Positions 33,267 to 41,267 of a stretch of 41,267 nt of DNA are shown here, one piece after another. Each line of letters begins with the position of its first letter. The stretch's first letter is position 1. The notes below the pieces were generated by a model, which was given only the letters and a program-made list of their open reading frames with translations, did not search any database and had not been told where the DNA came from. The translations under genes and the position numbers were made by a program. This DNA is from Solirubrobacterales bacterium (GTDB lineage: Bacteria; Actinomycetota; Thermoleophilia; Solirubrobacterales; JACPNS01): positions 1 to 41,267 of the forward strand of contig JACPNS010000017.1 of the NCBI GenBank assembly GCA_016185345.1, read 5' to 3'.

Positions 33267-36200
33267 ATGGGTTCGCTCGGCAATGGTCACGCCCGTCACG
33301 CCCGTCCCGCTTTCATAGCCGCGTGTGCGTTGGTCGCGGCACTCGGCGCCGGAATCCTGGCCTCGTGGGCCTCGGCGGCTACTACCCCCACAATCACGTT
33401 CATCTCACCGCCTTCAGCAGCGGTGCTCGGCACGACAACGGCAGAACTCGCGTTCGAGACTGCGAACGATCCAACGAGCGTTACCTGCAGGCTTGACTCA
33501 GGCGCCGCAGATGCTTGCACATCGCCGGTCACATACACGACACTCAGCAACGGGTCGCACAGCGTGACCGTTGTCGCGAGGAACACCGCAGGCACGGCGA
33601 CGCTCGCCCGCAGCTTCAAGATCGACACCGTTCCTCCAACGATCTCGATCACGGCCCCGGGCGTGAACGCCACCGTGAAATCGCCCGCACGCTTGGCATT
33701 CACCACTACAGACGCGACTGCGATCGTGGCCCGCTCGTGCAAGGTCGACGATGGAGTGTCGATCCCGTGTGTTTCCGGCACCACCTTTACGTTGGTCGGC
33801 GGCGACCGCACGATTCAGGTCACGGCAACGGACTCAGGCGGCAACGTCGGAAGCTCGTCGGTGAGCTTCGATGTCGCTACGGCCCCAACGCTCGCGATTG
33901 CCTCGCCCGCCGCAAACGCAGTGCTTGGATCCCCCGAAGCGGCGATCACTTTTGAAACAGCCAACGACCCGACGAACGTCACCTGCAAGCTCGACACGGG
34001 AAGCGCAACTGCGTGCTCCTCGCCGATCAACTATGAAGGACTCGCAGACGGCAGCCACACTGTGAGGGTTGTCGCGGCGAATGTCGCTGGAACGACATCG
34101 GTGTCCCGTGCCTTCAAGGTGGATACAACGGCGCCAACCGTGAGCATCACGGCGCCGGTGGCCGGCTCAAGCGTGAAGCCCCCGGCCAGGCTGACGTTCA
34201 CGACGACAGACGCGACGCCAATTCTCACCCGCACGTGTGAGGTCGATGGCGGCGAACCAGCTCCATGTGTTTCGAACGCAACATTCGCCCTGCCAAGCGG
34301 AGACCACGTCATCGAAGTCTCAGCGACAGATACAGCAGGAAATGTCGGCAGCGCCTCCGTAAGTTTCAGCGTCGCGACACTGCCAACCCTCTCAGTGAGC
34401 TCACCAGCCAGCGCCGCTGTTCTTGGATCATCGACGGCGATTGTCGATTTTCAGACCGCCAATGCTCCTACAAGTGTCACCTGCAAGCTCGACACCGGAA
34501 CCGCAACCGCCTGCACTTCTCCGCTCAGCTACGAAGAGCTTTCAGAGGGGAGCCACTCGGTCACCATTGCGGCCTCCAATGTCGCTGGCAAGGCGACGGT
34601 TATGCGTACGTTCAAAGTGGACACGATCTCGCCAACCGTTTCGATTTCGGCGCCGCTCGTGGGTTCGAACATCAAATCACCAGTGCGTGTGACCTTTGCC
34701 AGCACAGATTCGACGCCAGTACTCGCGCGGTCATGCCGAGTCGACAGTGACGCGGCAGCCCCGTGCGTTTCCGGAGCAACGTTCCCGTTGGCGGGCGGAA
34801 ATCACACGATCACGGTCTCAGTCACCGACTCCGCTGCCAATGTCGGGAGCTCCTCAGTCAGCTTCTTTGCTCGTAGCGCTCCCCGGGTCACGATCGCCAC
34901 TCCCGCAGCGGACGCGTTCGTGGGCCCCGGGCCACTTGCGATCAGCTTCTCGGCCACCGAATCGCCGACCACGACCAAATGCAAACTCGACAGCGGCGTC
35001 GCTACTGCCTGCACTTCGCCAAAGACCTACTCCGGCCTTGCGGTAGGTCAGCACAGCATCACGGTGTCGGCCACGAACGCTACGGGCACCGGATCGGCAA
35101 CCGTTTCATTCACGGTTCAGAACTTGCAGGGACAAATCGAGATCGATTCTGGACCCGAAGACGGTTCGATCACCAACTCGCCGATCGCAGAGTTCGCCTT
35201 CACGCTCACGGGGGCCAGCTCCGCGGAGTGCCGAATGAACGAAGAGGACTGGGTGCCTTGTGAGTCACCGTATGTATCCGGATATTTGGACGACAACGTT
35301 CACACCTTCACGGCTCGTCCAAGCAATGACGAGAATCCCGCCGCCTCGGCATCGAGGACGTTCACCGTGGACACATCGCCGCCGAACCTGTGGTGGAACA
35401 GCACGCCAGGGCAATTTGACCCGAGCGATCTGAAGGTCTTCGAGTTCGAGTTCAGCGACAGCACAGCTCCCGTCGAGATTGAATGCGCGCTCGACAATGG
35501 CGCATTTGCACCGTGCAGCTCTCCATACGAAGTCTCCGGTTTGCCAACAGGCGAGCACCGCCTGACCCTTCGCGCCACGGACCCTGTGGGGAATAGGTCT
35601 CAGCTCGTGAGTGGACCGGTCACGTCATACGACCCGGCACACATGATTGAGTTCTCGCCGACTCCGCCCGCCGTCATATCCCCCGCCTCAACTCCGATAT
35701 CGATCTCTAGTTCAGTACCGGTCCCGCGAATTTCTTGCGAGGTCAAGCTGGTGTACGCAGACGGATCACAGTCGTCCCGGACCTACTATCGCTGCCCAGA
35801 AAGCTACGCCCCCGCGATTTGGGATCCGAGTGCTGAAGTGACGATCACGGCGACAGCGTGGAACTGGGCTGGCGCACAGATTGGAGAATCCGGAGTCGTC
35901 GTGTTTGACCTGGATGCTGACGCGCCGCAGGTTGCCATCACCGACAAACCCAATCCGGACGAGCCGTTCAGCTCCCCCTCACAAGAGGTCAACTTCACCT
36001 CGGACGCGACCGACCTAGACCATTTCGAATGCTCGGTGAACGGCGCCCCCGCTTTCGAGTGCGAGTCCCCGTGGACCGCCGAAAACCTTCCGGTTTGTGT
36101 CTCGACGCTCACTGTGTACGCGGTTGATTCTGTCGGAAACCGCGGTCAGGACGACGAGAGCTATTGGAGGCATACAGCTCCGAGCCAGGTTGACACGCGT

Positions 36201-39200
36201 ATCGGCTGCGCGAATCCCCAGATGGGCGGCGGTTGGGGCGAAGCCGGGCCGAGCTTCACTTCATTCTCCACTTTCGTGGACTACCCGAGTGGACCCGATC
36301 TACTCACCAACGCCCTCGTGGAAGATGCGGTCGATCCGCTGGGCGCGACCTTCGTCTGCAAACTTGATGACCGGCCGTGGGCCTGGTGTTTCGGAGCGCG
36401 GGACCGCAAGAACGCGATCTCAAATCCGGGACCACACACACTCCAGGTCGCCACCGAATTTGACGGAGAACGAGACCCGACTCCGGCAAGCGTGAGTTGG
36501 GTATCGACTCAGCCGGCTGCCGAACCGGGCGCGAGCTTCCAGCAGACCCCGCCGCGCGAGGGCGCGGACTCCACTCCATCTGCTCGTTTCTCATCCGATA
36601 CCCCGGGCGCCACGTTCGAGTGCCGACTCGATAGCAGGGCGTGGCTCGAATGCGCGAGCCCGATCGACATCACGACCGACTCAGGTGAGCCGCTCGCCAC
36701 TGGATCGCACACCTTTGAAGTTCGCGCCCAGACCCCTGGTGCAACTCAATCCGAACCGATCAGCACAACCTTCGTAGTCACCGAGTCGCTTCCCACCCCG
36801 ATCATCACCAGCGGCCCCGAGAATGGCGACGATGTGAACGCGCCGATCAGCTATGCGTTCTTCGCGCCAAGCACCTCGTCGACGTTCGTCTGCTCGATCG
36901 ACGGCGGCGAGTACACGCCGTGTGAGTCGCCCATCACCCTTCCCGAGAGCAATCTCGAGCGGCGAACCTTCTCAGTTAGGAGCGTCGCACCAGGCGGTGC
37001 CTTTGGACCTGCGGCGCATAGGTACGTCCATCAAGAAGGCGACCCAGTCCCGGCAGCTGAAGGCTCCGCATTCATCACGAAGGGTCCCGCCGAGTCAACC
37101 ACGCTCGTCGATGGACGTGTTCAGTTCGCGTTCGATTCGAACGACGCGCAGGCGAGCTTCGTTTGCAAGATGGACGAGGCCGAATTCGCGCCCTGTGAAT
37201 CTCCGGTGGACTATGAGCTGGGAGACGGCGCTCATCAGTTTGAGGTCGGAGTAGCGGGAGCGGCGGCTACAACCTCAAGATCCTTCGCCGTTGCCGTTGA
37301 TTATCCCGATTACGGAGGGGTCCGTATCGAATCCGGTCCCGAGACCGGTGGGACGCCTCCGAACTCGATGGCGGAGTTTGGCGCGCCAGAGTTCACCTTC
37401 TACTCAACGATCGATGGTGCCGACCTCGAATGTCGGATCGACGGCGGCGCGTGGACGCCGTGCGAGTCCCCGTACCGCGTTCCGTTGGGTGAAATATCCG
37501 CTGCGGTCGGCGCGCATATATTCGCAGTGCGGATAGCGCGGACTGGCGGCGAAGAAGACCGCGGCACCGAGATGTCCTTCAACCCGGCGAACTACGCGGA
37601 CGCGCAAATCCCAATCTCGATCTACCCAGTCGGGAACGCTGACGGGCTCCCCGAGTGGAAGTCTCTCTCCGACGGCATCGTGGTGAACTCAAGCTCGATC
37701 CAAGTTGCGGCTTATGAGTACGCCAACCCCTATTACGGCAGCCAAGGCCCTTCGGGCTACGCGCTCAAATGCACGGTGGACGACCGGCCGTGGGAGCTCT
37801 GCGGATCAATCTTCACCTCCGAGGGCCTGACGAACGGCACGCACAGAATTGGCATCAGGTCACCCGACGCGCCGGGTCACCGCGGATACACCGAATACCG
37901 CGATTTTGTAGTCGAAGATCCCGATTCGCCAAACCCCAGCCTCCCTACGCCAGTAGTCACGGCCGGACCCGACGGCGAGGCGATCGCGACCGACATCGCA
38001 GAATTCATATTCACTGTTCCGACCGGATACTCAGCCGAGTGCCGAGTAGACGACGACGCCTTTTCGGCGTGCGAATCGCCGTTCTCCACGCCTCCGCTGC
38101 TCGAGGGCGATCACGAGTTCCATGTTCGGGCCGTGTCTGCATCCGGCGAGGTAGGAGTCGAGACTTCACGCGGCTTCTCGTCCCCGGACTCAGAGCTGGC
38201 TGGCGACTACGGCGAAGTCGTGGATCGCGAGGACGGCAACGAGCAAGTGACTGACGAGGCGCTCGAACAAATAAAGCAGCAGGTGATCGATGGCCTGAAC
38301 GCGCCTAACGAGGCTTCAGGGGCAGCGAGCGCGTTCAGCGGAGCGTCGGCGTCTAATTTCGCGGCGACTGAAGCCAGCGTAGACAAGGAGACTATTGCCA
38401 ACTTCCTCCGGTCAGCAGGCGCTTGGCCGACGGCGGAGCAGTTTATGGGGGCAATCGGTGCCATCGGTCGAGAAGAGCCAGTGCAGGTGCGGATCAATCT
38501 CCAGGCGACCTATGAGGACGATCCGGACCCCGAAGAATCAACTCAGCATATGGCGGTCGCCACGCAGGACTTCAACGGCGGGCCCGGTGCGAACTACGCA
38601 GAACAGATAAACGGCGTCAACTATCGGAAGTTGATGATCAGTTGGAACCGCCTAACGAGTGATCCGGCCACGGGCGAAGACCTGTCGGAGCCGCGCATGT
38701 ATACCTACGGCTACGACCTCGGATTCACGGCCGAGTATTGCGACATGGCCTCTTGGTCCTGTCAAGGTGGGACCGGGTATTCGTGGAAGCGTTGGATGTC
38801 GAAGCCGGCCGGATTCGTCTGCAATCCGGTGAACGAATTCGGCATTCTTAATGGAAGCAGCGTGTGGCACAGTGGCTTTGAAGAGTCCTACGCAACCACT
38901 GGAACTGTGGAAACAGTGCTCGACGACGGTATTAGTCGGTGCCAGGATCCGAGCGCTCCATATGTTCTTGTACCCACTGCGCGGATCTATCAGTGGATGA
39001 GCCTGCCTGAGGCTTACGACGCGTTTGCTCGTGGGCTCCGGTTCGAAAACTGCACCAGCACCGGCGGTGTTTGCAGGCAGGTAACGGTTTCGCTCGACGA
39101 CATTGATCGGGAGCGCGCCGCGCGCCTATGCGTACTGCCGCAGTTCCAGGCGATCTGTCAGGTCTATGGCAACAAAGTGAAGCTTGACGGTTTAGGCAAG

Positions 39201-41267
39201 TCCGAGCTGTCAAAGGGGGACCCCGTCAACCCCGCGACCGGAAACTTCGAGCTCACCAAAACGGACCTCGCCGCAACCGGCAAGGGCGGAGAGCTGACCC
39301 TCGCGCGCACATACAACTCGACCGACAAGCGCACCGGTGCGCTCGGCCGCGGTTGGTCGTGGGCAGGCACGGAGGGCTTGGCGAGGCTGAACAATGGCGA
39401 CGCCCGCGTGGCCCAGGTGGACGGCAAAACGTTCGATTTCACGCTTCAATCTGACGGGAGCTTCGACGCGCCGTATGGACACGACGAGACACTGGTGCGA
39501 AATGAAGACGGCACGTACAGCTTAACCGCCCCATATGGCGAGGAGGTCACGAAATACGACCAGTTCGGCCGGGTCATCTACAAGGCAGACAAGAGCGGCA
39601 ATCAGGTCGTTTATCAGCGCGACGGCACGCGGCTGGATGCCCTGATCGGCAGCGGCGGTCAGCGCATCGACTTTGAATACTCAAGCGGTGGCATGCTCGA
39701 ATCGGCCACCGATAGCAACGGCCGCGAAGTGAGCTTCGAGTACGACGATTCGCTGCTCACGGGCGTCAAAAACCCAGAAGAAGCGACGGTCAATTACGAG
39801 TACGACTCGCGGAAATACCTAACTGTGACTTATCAGCCCGATGGCACGTTGGGACTCGTAAACACGTACGACCGGCGCGGACGAGTCCTCACACAGGTCG
39901 TTGGCGAGGATCCGCAAGCAACCTTTGAGTACGGCACTCGCACGACCAAGTACACGGACCCAGCTGGTCGCGTCGAGCTGATTCGCTCCGACCGATACGG
40001 CCGGCCAACTTCGCAGACGAGCGCATTGTCCGGCCGCACGGTCTTCCACCGCGATGCCAGAGGCCGAATTTCATCTCTGGTCCGAGCAGACGGCAAGCGC
40101 ACCACGTTCGAGTACGACTCGCAGGGGCGCCTGATTGAAGAAATAGACCCTGCTGGCAACACCAGCCAGACCGAGTACGACGCCGCGTCGAACGTCGAGT
40201 CAACGACAGATGCGCTTGGCCGCGAGACGACCTACACCTATGGCGAGAACAACGACCTTGAGACCTCGACGGACCCGATGGGATTCACCACCGAGTACGA
40301 GTGGTCAGAGCCCGGAGTGATGGAGTCCTCGACCGACCCGCTCGGACGCACGACTGAGTATGAAAACGACTCCAAGGGCCGGGTCGAGCGCGTGACTGAT
40401 CCGCTCGGCGGAGTCTCTTCGGTCACCTACGACGCGAGCGGATATCTCGCGAGCGCCACAGATGCACTTGGGCGCGAAACGAACTACGAGAACTCTGCGA
40501 TGGGGAATCTGAAGTCAACGACTGACCCTGCGGGCGCCACCACGACAAACGAATATGACGAACTCGGCAACCTCGTCAAGACCACCGATCCGCTTGGGAT
40601 CGAGACGACAACCGCGTTCAGTGCCCCGGGTCGCCCGGTGCAAACAAATGTTGACGGACAGGTGACCTCCAGGGCCGGCTACGACGCGCTCGGCCGCGCC
40701 GCTTGGACGAGCGATGGGCGTGGTGCAACCACGAATTACGCCTACGGCACCGACGGCAACCTCGCCCGCACCGTGAGCCCCGAGCGTTCTACCTCCTCGT
40801 ATCGGTACGACTCGCTCGGCCGCCGAACTGCAGAGATCGATGCGCGCGGCAACATCACGAGGTACGCGTACGACGTCGTCGGAAACGTCACCAAAGTCAC
40901 CGACGCGTCGGGCGCCGAAACCTCATACACCTACGACGCGGTCGGAAACCTGACGAGCGAAGTCAATGCGCTCGGCCAGGTCACAACCTATGAGTACGAC
41001 GACAACGATCGCCTCGAGCGAGAAGTGAAGCCCCTCGGCCTGATCACGGAATTCACCTACGACGCCGCCGGCCAGCTCACATCAAAATCAGTCGCAGGCG
41101 AAACAACATCGTACTTCCGCGACGCCCTCGGCCGCACCACCCGCATCCTGCTCGCCGACGGCAGCGAGCAGCGCTTCGAGTACAACCTCGCCGGCGAACT
41201 GAAAAAGGCAATAAGTGCAAACGTCCAAACCGTCGACTTCACCTACGACGCAGCCGGCCGGATAGAG
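33267..41267 (+). CDS. Giant secreted Ig-like/RHS (YD-repeat) protein, 3' truncated by window edge
   Basis: The frame is open for 2667 codons from the ATG at 33267 to the last base, without a stop. Residues 1-38 form a signal peptide (basic start, AACALVAALGAGILASWASA core and cleavage motif). Residues 39-1649 hold 17 Ig-like modules with an invariant C-x9-C pair (for example TCRLDSGAADAC, ECRIDGGAWTPC) and one irregular Cys-rich module; the first seven form a 166-residue tandem. Residues 1650-1982 are an unrecognised region with several Cys. From 1983 (KGDPVNPATGNFELTKTDL) a DUF6531-type RHS entry domain begins, and from about 2097 YD repeats (EYDSQGRLIEEIDPAGN type) run to the edge. RHS proteins form a shell around a C-terminal, often toxic, domain; that end is not in the window. 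A secreted contact-dependent or adhesive role is inferred. Confidence 0.93.
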   Translation, partial: MGSLGNGHARHARPAFIAACALVAALGAGILASWASAATTPTITFISPPSAAVLGTTTAELAFETANDPTSVTCRLDSGAADACTSPVTYTTLSNGSHSVTVVARNTAGTATLARSFKIDTVPPTISITAPGVNATVKSPARLAFTTTDATAIVARSCKVDDGVSIPCVSGTTFTLVGGDRTIQVTATDSGGNVGSSSVSFDVATAPTLAIASPAANAVLGSPEAAITFETANDPTNVTCKLDTGSATACSSPINYEGLADGSHTVRVVAANVAGTTSVSRAFKVDTTAPTVSITAPVAGSSVKPPARLTFTTTDATPILTRTCEVDGGEPAPCVSNATFALPSGDHVIEVSATDTAGNVGSASVSFSVATLPTLSVSSPASAAVLGSSTAIVDFQTANAPTSVTCKLDTGTATACTSPLSYEELSEGSHSVTIAASNVAGKATVMRTFKVDTISPTVSISAPLVGSNIKSPVRVTFASTDSTPVLARSCRVDSDAAAPCVSGATFPLAGGNHTITVSVTDSAANVGSSSVSFFARSAPRVTIATPAADAFVGPGPLAISFSATESPTTTKCKLDSGVATACTSPKTYSGLAVGQHSITVSATNATGTGSATVSFTVQNLQGQIEIDSGPEDGSITNSPIAEFAFTLTGASSAECRMNEEDWVPCESPYVSGYLDDNVHTFTARPSNDENPAASASRTFTVDTSPPNLWWNSTPGQFDPSDLKVFEFEFSDSTAPVEIECALDNGAFAPCSSPYEVSGLPTGEHRLTLRATDPVGNRSQLVSGPVTSYDPAHMIEFSPTPPAVISPASTPISISSSVPVPRISCEVKLVYADGSQSSRTYYRCPESYAPAIWDPSAEVTITATAWNWAGAQIGESGVVVFDLDADAPQVAITDKPNPDEPFSSPSQEVNFTSDATDLDHFECSVNGAPAFECESPWTAENLPVCVSTLTVYAVDSVGNRGQDDESYWRHTAPSQVDTRIGCANPQMGGGWGEAGPSFTSFSTFVDYPSGPDLLTNALVEDAVDPLGATFVCKLDDRPWAWCFGARDRKNAISNPGPHTLQVATEFDGERDPTPASVSWVSTQPAAEPGASFQQTPPREGADSTPSARFSSDTPGATFECRLDSRAWLECASPIDITTDSGEPLATGSHTFEVRAQTPGATQSEPISTTFVVTESLPTPIITSGPENGDDVNAPISYAFFAPSTSSTFVCSIDGGEYTPCESPITLPESNLERRTFSVRSVAPGGAFGPAAHRYVHQEGDPVPAAEGSAFITKGPAESTTLVDGRVQFAFDSNDAQASFVCKMDEAEFAPCESPVDYELGDGAHQFEVGVAGAAATTSRSFAVAVDYPDYGGVRIESGPETGGTPPNSMAEFGAPEFTFYSTIDGADLECRIDGGAWTPCESPYRVPLGEISAAVGAHIFAVRIARTGGEEDRGTEMSFNPANYADAQIPISIYPVGNADGLPEWKSLSDGIVVNSSSIQVAAYEYANPYYGSQGPSGYALKCTVDDRPWELCGSIFTSEGLTNGTHRIGIRSPDAPGHRGYTEYRDFVVEDPDSPNPSLPTPVVTAGPDGEAIATDIAEFIFTVPTGYSAECRVDDDAFSACESPFSTPPLLEGDHEFHVRAVSASGEVGVETSRGFSSPDSELAGDYGEVVDREDGNEQVTDEALEQIKQQVIDGLNAPNEASGAASAFSGASASNFAATEASVDKETIANFLRSAGAWPTAEQFMGAIGAIGREEPVQVRINLQATYEDDPDPEESTQHMAVATQDFNGGPGANYAEQINGVNYRKLMISWNRLTSDPATGEDLSEPRMYTYGYDLGFTAEYCDMASWSCQGGTGYSWKRWMSKPAGFVCNPVNEFGILNGSSVWHSGFEESYATTGTVETVLDDGISRCQDPSAPYVLVPTARIYQWMSLPEAYDAFARGLRFENCTSTGGVCRQVTVSLDDIDRERAARLCVLPQFQAICQVYGNKVKLDGLGKSELSKGDPVNPATGNFELTKTDLAATGKGGELTLARTYNSTDKRTGALGRGWSWAGTEGLARLNNGDARVAQVDGKTFDFTLQSDGSFDAPYGHDETLVRNEDGTYSLTAPYGEEVTKYDQFGRVIYKADKSGNQVVYQRDGTRLDALIGSGGQRIDFEYSSGGMLESATDSNGREVSFEYDDSLLTGVKNPEEATVNYEYDSRKYLTVTYQPDGTLGLVNTYDRRGRVLTQVVGEDPQATFEYGTRTTKYTDPAGRVELIRSDRYGRPTSQTSALSGRTVFHRDARGRISSLVRADGKRTTFEYDSQGRLIEEIDPAGNTSQTEYDAASNVESTTDALGRETTYTYGENNDLETSTDPMGFTTEYEWSEPGVMESSTDPLGRTTEYENDSKGRVERVTDPLGGVSSVTYDASGYLASATDALGRETNYENSAMGNLKSTTDPAGATTTNEYDELGNLVKTTDPLGIETTTAFSAPGRPVQTNVDGQVTSRAGYDALGRAAWTSDGRGATTNYAYGTDGNLARTVSPERSTSSYRYDSLGRRTAEIDARGNITRYAYDVVGNVTKVTDASGAETSYTYDAVGNLTSEVNALGQVTTYEYDDNDRLEREVKPLGLITEFTYDAAGQLTSKSVAGETTSYFRDALGRTTRILLADGSEQRFEYNLAGELKKAISANVQTVDFTYDAAGRIE
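33381..35126 (+). repeat. Tandem 166-residue (498-nt) repeats, 3.5 copies, in the RHS gene
   Basis: Units begin near 33381, 33879, 34377 and 34875 (last one half). Each consists of an A module (FETANDPT/S-V-TCKLD...CTSP-x-x-Y) and a B module (APTVSITAP...SC-V-D...PCVSG). The landmark Phe codons lie at 33453, 33951, 34449 and 34947, exactly 498 nt apart each time, although the DNA itself has diverged clearly between copies. Confidence 0.85.
39555..41267 (+). repeat. RHS/YD repeat region
   Basis: About 570 residues of degenerate repeats of roughly 20 residues with the pattern G-R-x-x-x-x-T/x-D-P/A-x-G-x-x-T-x-Y-x-Y-D (for instance TDPLGRTTEYENDSKGRVER). This is the typical beta-shell-forming YD signature of RHS proteins. 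The array continues past the right edge of the window. Confidence 0.9.

Noticed and set aside
33106-33318. 70-aa frame overlapping the start of the giant RHS gene
   Set aside because: No Shine-Dalgarno site or motif; it runs in another frame across the signal peptide region.
33381-35126. CRISPR-like periodicity
   Set aside because: The 498-nt repeats are coding, protein-level repeats in one frame without short direct repeats and spacers.
39213-41267. A toxin domain or immunity gene for the RHS protein
   Set aside because: The window ends inside the YD repeats; nothing readable supports a specific toxin, so none is named.

Overview
The window looks like a chromosomal segment of a high-GC actinobacterium. 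The gene set fits the class Thermoleophilia (Solirubrobacterales-like), but that placement is inference: it rests on the fhaA/fhaB/pstP/ftsW/pbpA/pknB cluster, the DUF4446 and HNH families, VKOR-DsbA oxidative folding, and a secreted protein built of C-x9-C Ig-like modules joined to RHS repeats. No rRNA, tRNA, CRISPR array, insertion sequence or prophage was seen.

Layout. (1) 1-3623: 3' part of gyrB and complete gyrA. (2) 3633-6984, minus strand: a translationally coupled signalling operon, soluble PAS hybrid histidine kinase -> HD-GYP response regulator -> LuxR-type response regulator. (3) 6985-7776: a degenerate stretch with a strong + strand terminator-like hairpin and the remains of a PIN-domain (toxin-type) gene with a deletion and frameshift. 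(4) 7758-11849, minus strand: Mn-type superoxide dismutase, HNH nuclease, prephenate dehydratase, a DUF4446 membrane protein and an anchored protein with a CARDB-like ectodomain. (5) 11966-21947, plus strand: the cell-wall growth and phosphosignalling operon (multi-TM Ser/Thr kinase, fhaA, fhaB, PP2C phosphatase, FtsW/RodA, class B PBP, PASTA kinase, D-Ala-D-Ala ligase). (6) 21944-26946, minus strand: VKOR and DsbA-like pair, a third Ser/Thr kinase with a discoidin-like ectodomain, purM and uppP. (7) 26996-33045, plus strand: DedA protein, DegT aminotransferase, DUF354 protein, a CapD/FlaA1-like nucleotide-sugar dehydratase/epimerase and a LytR_C protein, a likely surface-glycan region. (8) 33267 to the window end: one uninterrupted frame of 2667 codons with no stop, encoding a signal peptide, 18 Cys-paired Ig-like modules, an unrecognised region, a DUF6531-type RHS entry domain and YD repeats; its C terminus lies outside the window.

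How it fits together. Regions 5 to 7 are dominated by envelope biology: lipid II polymerisation and crosslinking (FtsW, PBP, Ddl), lipid carrier recycling (UppP), phosphorylation control (three kinases, one phosphatase, two FHA proteins), disulfide formation outside the membrane (VKOR-DsbA) and nucleotide-sugar chemistry. The giant secreted protein, with at least 17 invariant C-x9-C pairs, is a plausible client of the disulfide system. Several genes without a Shine-Dalgarno sequence carry a TANNNT hexamer 6-8 nt before the start codon, suggesting leaderless transcription.
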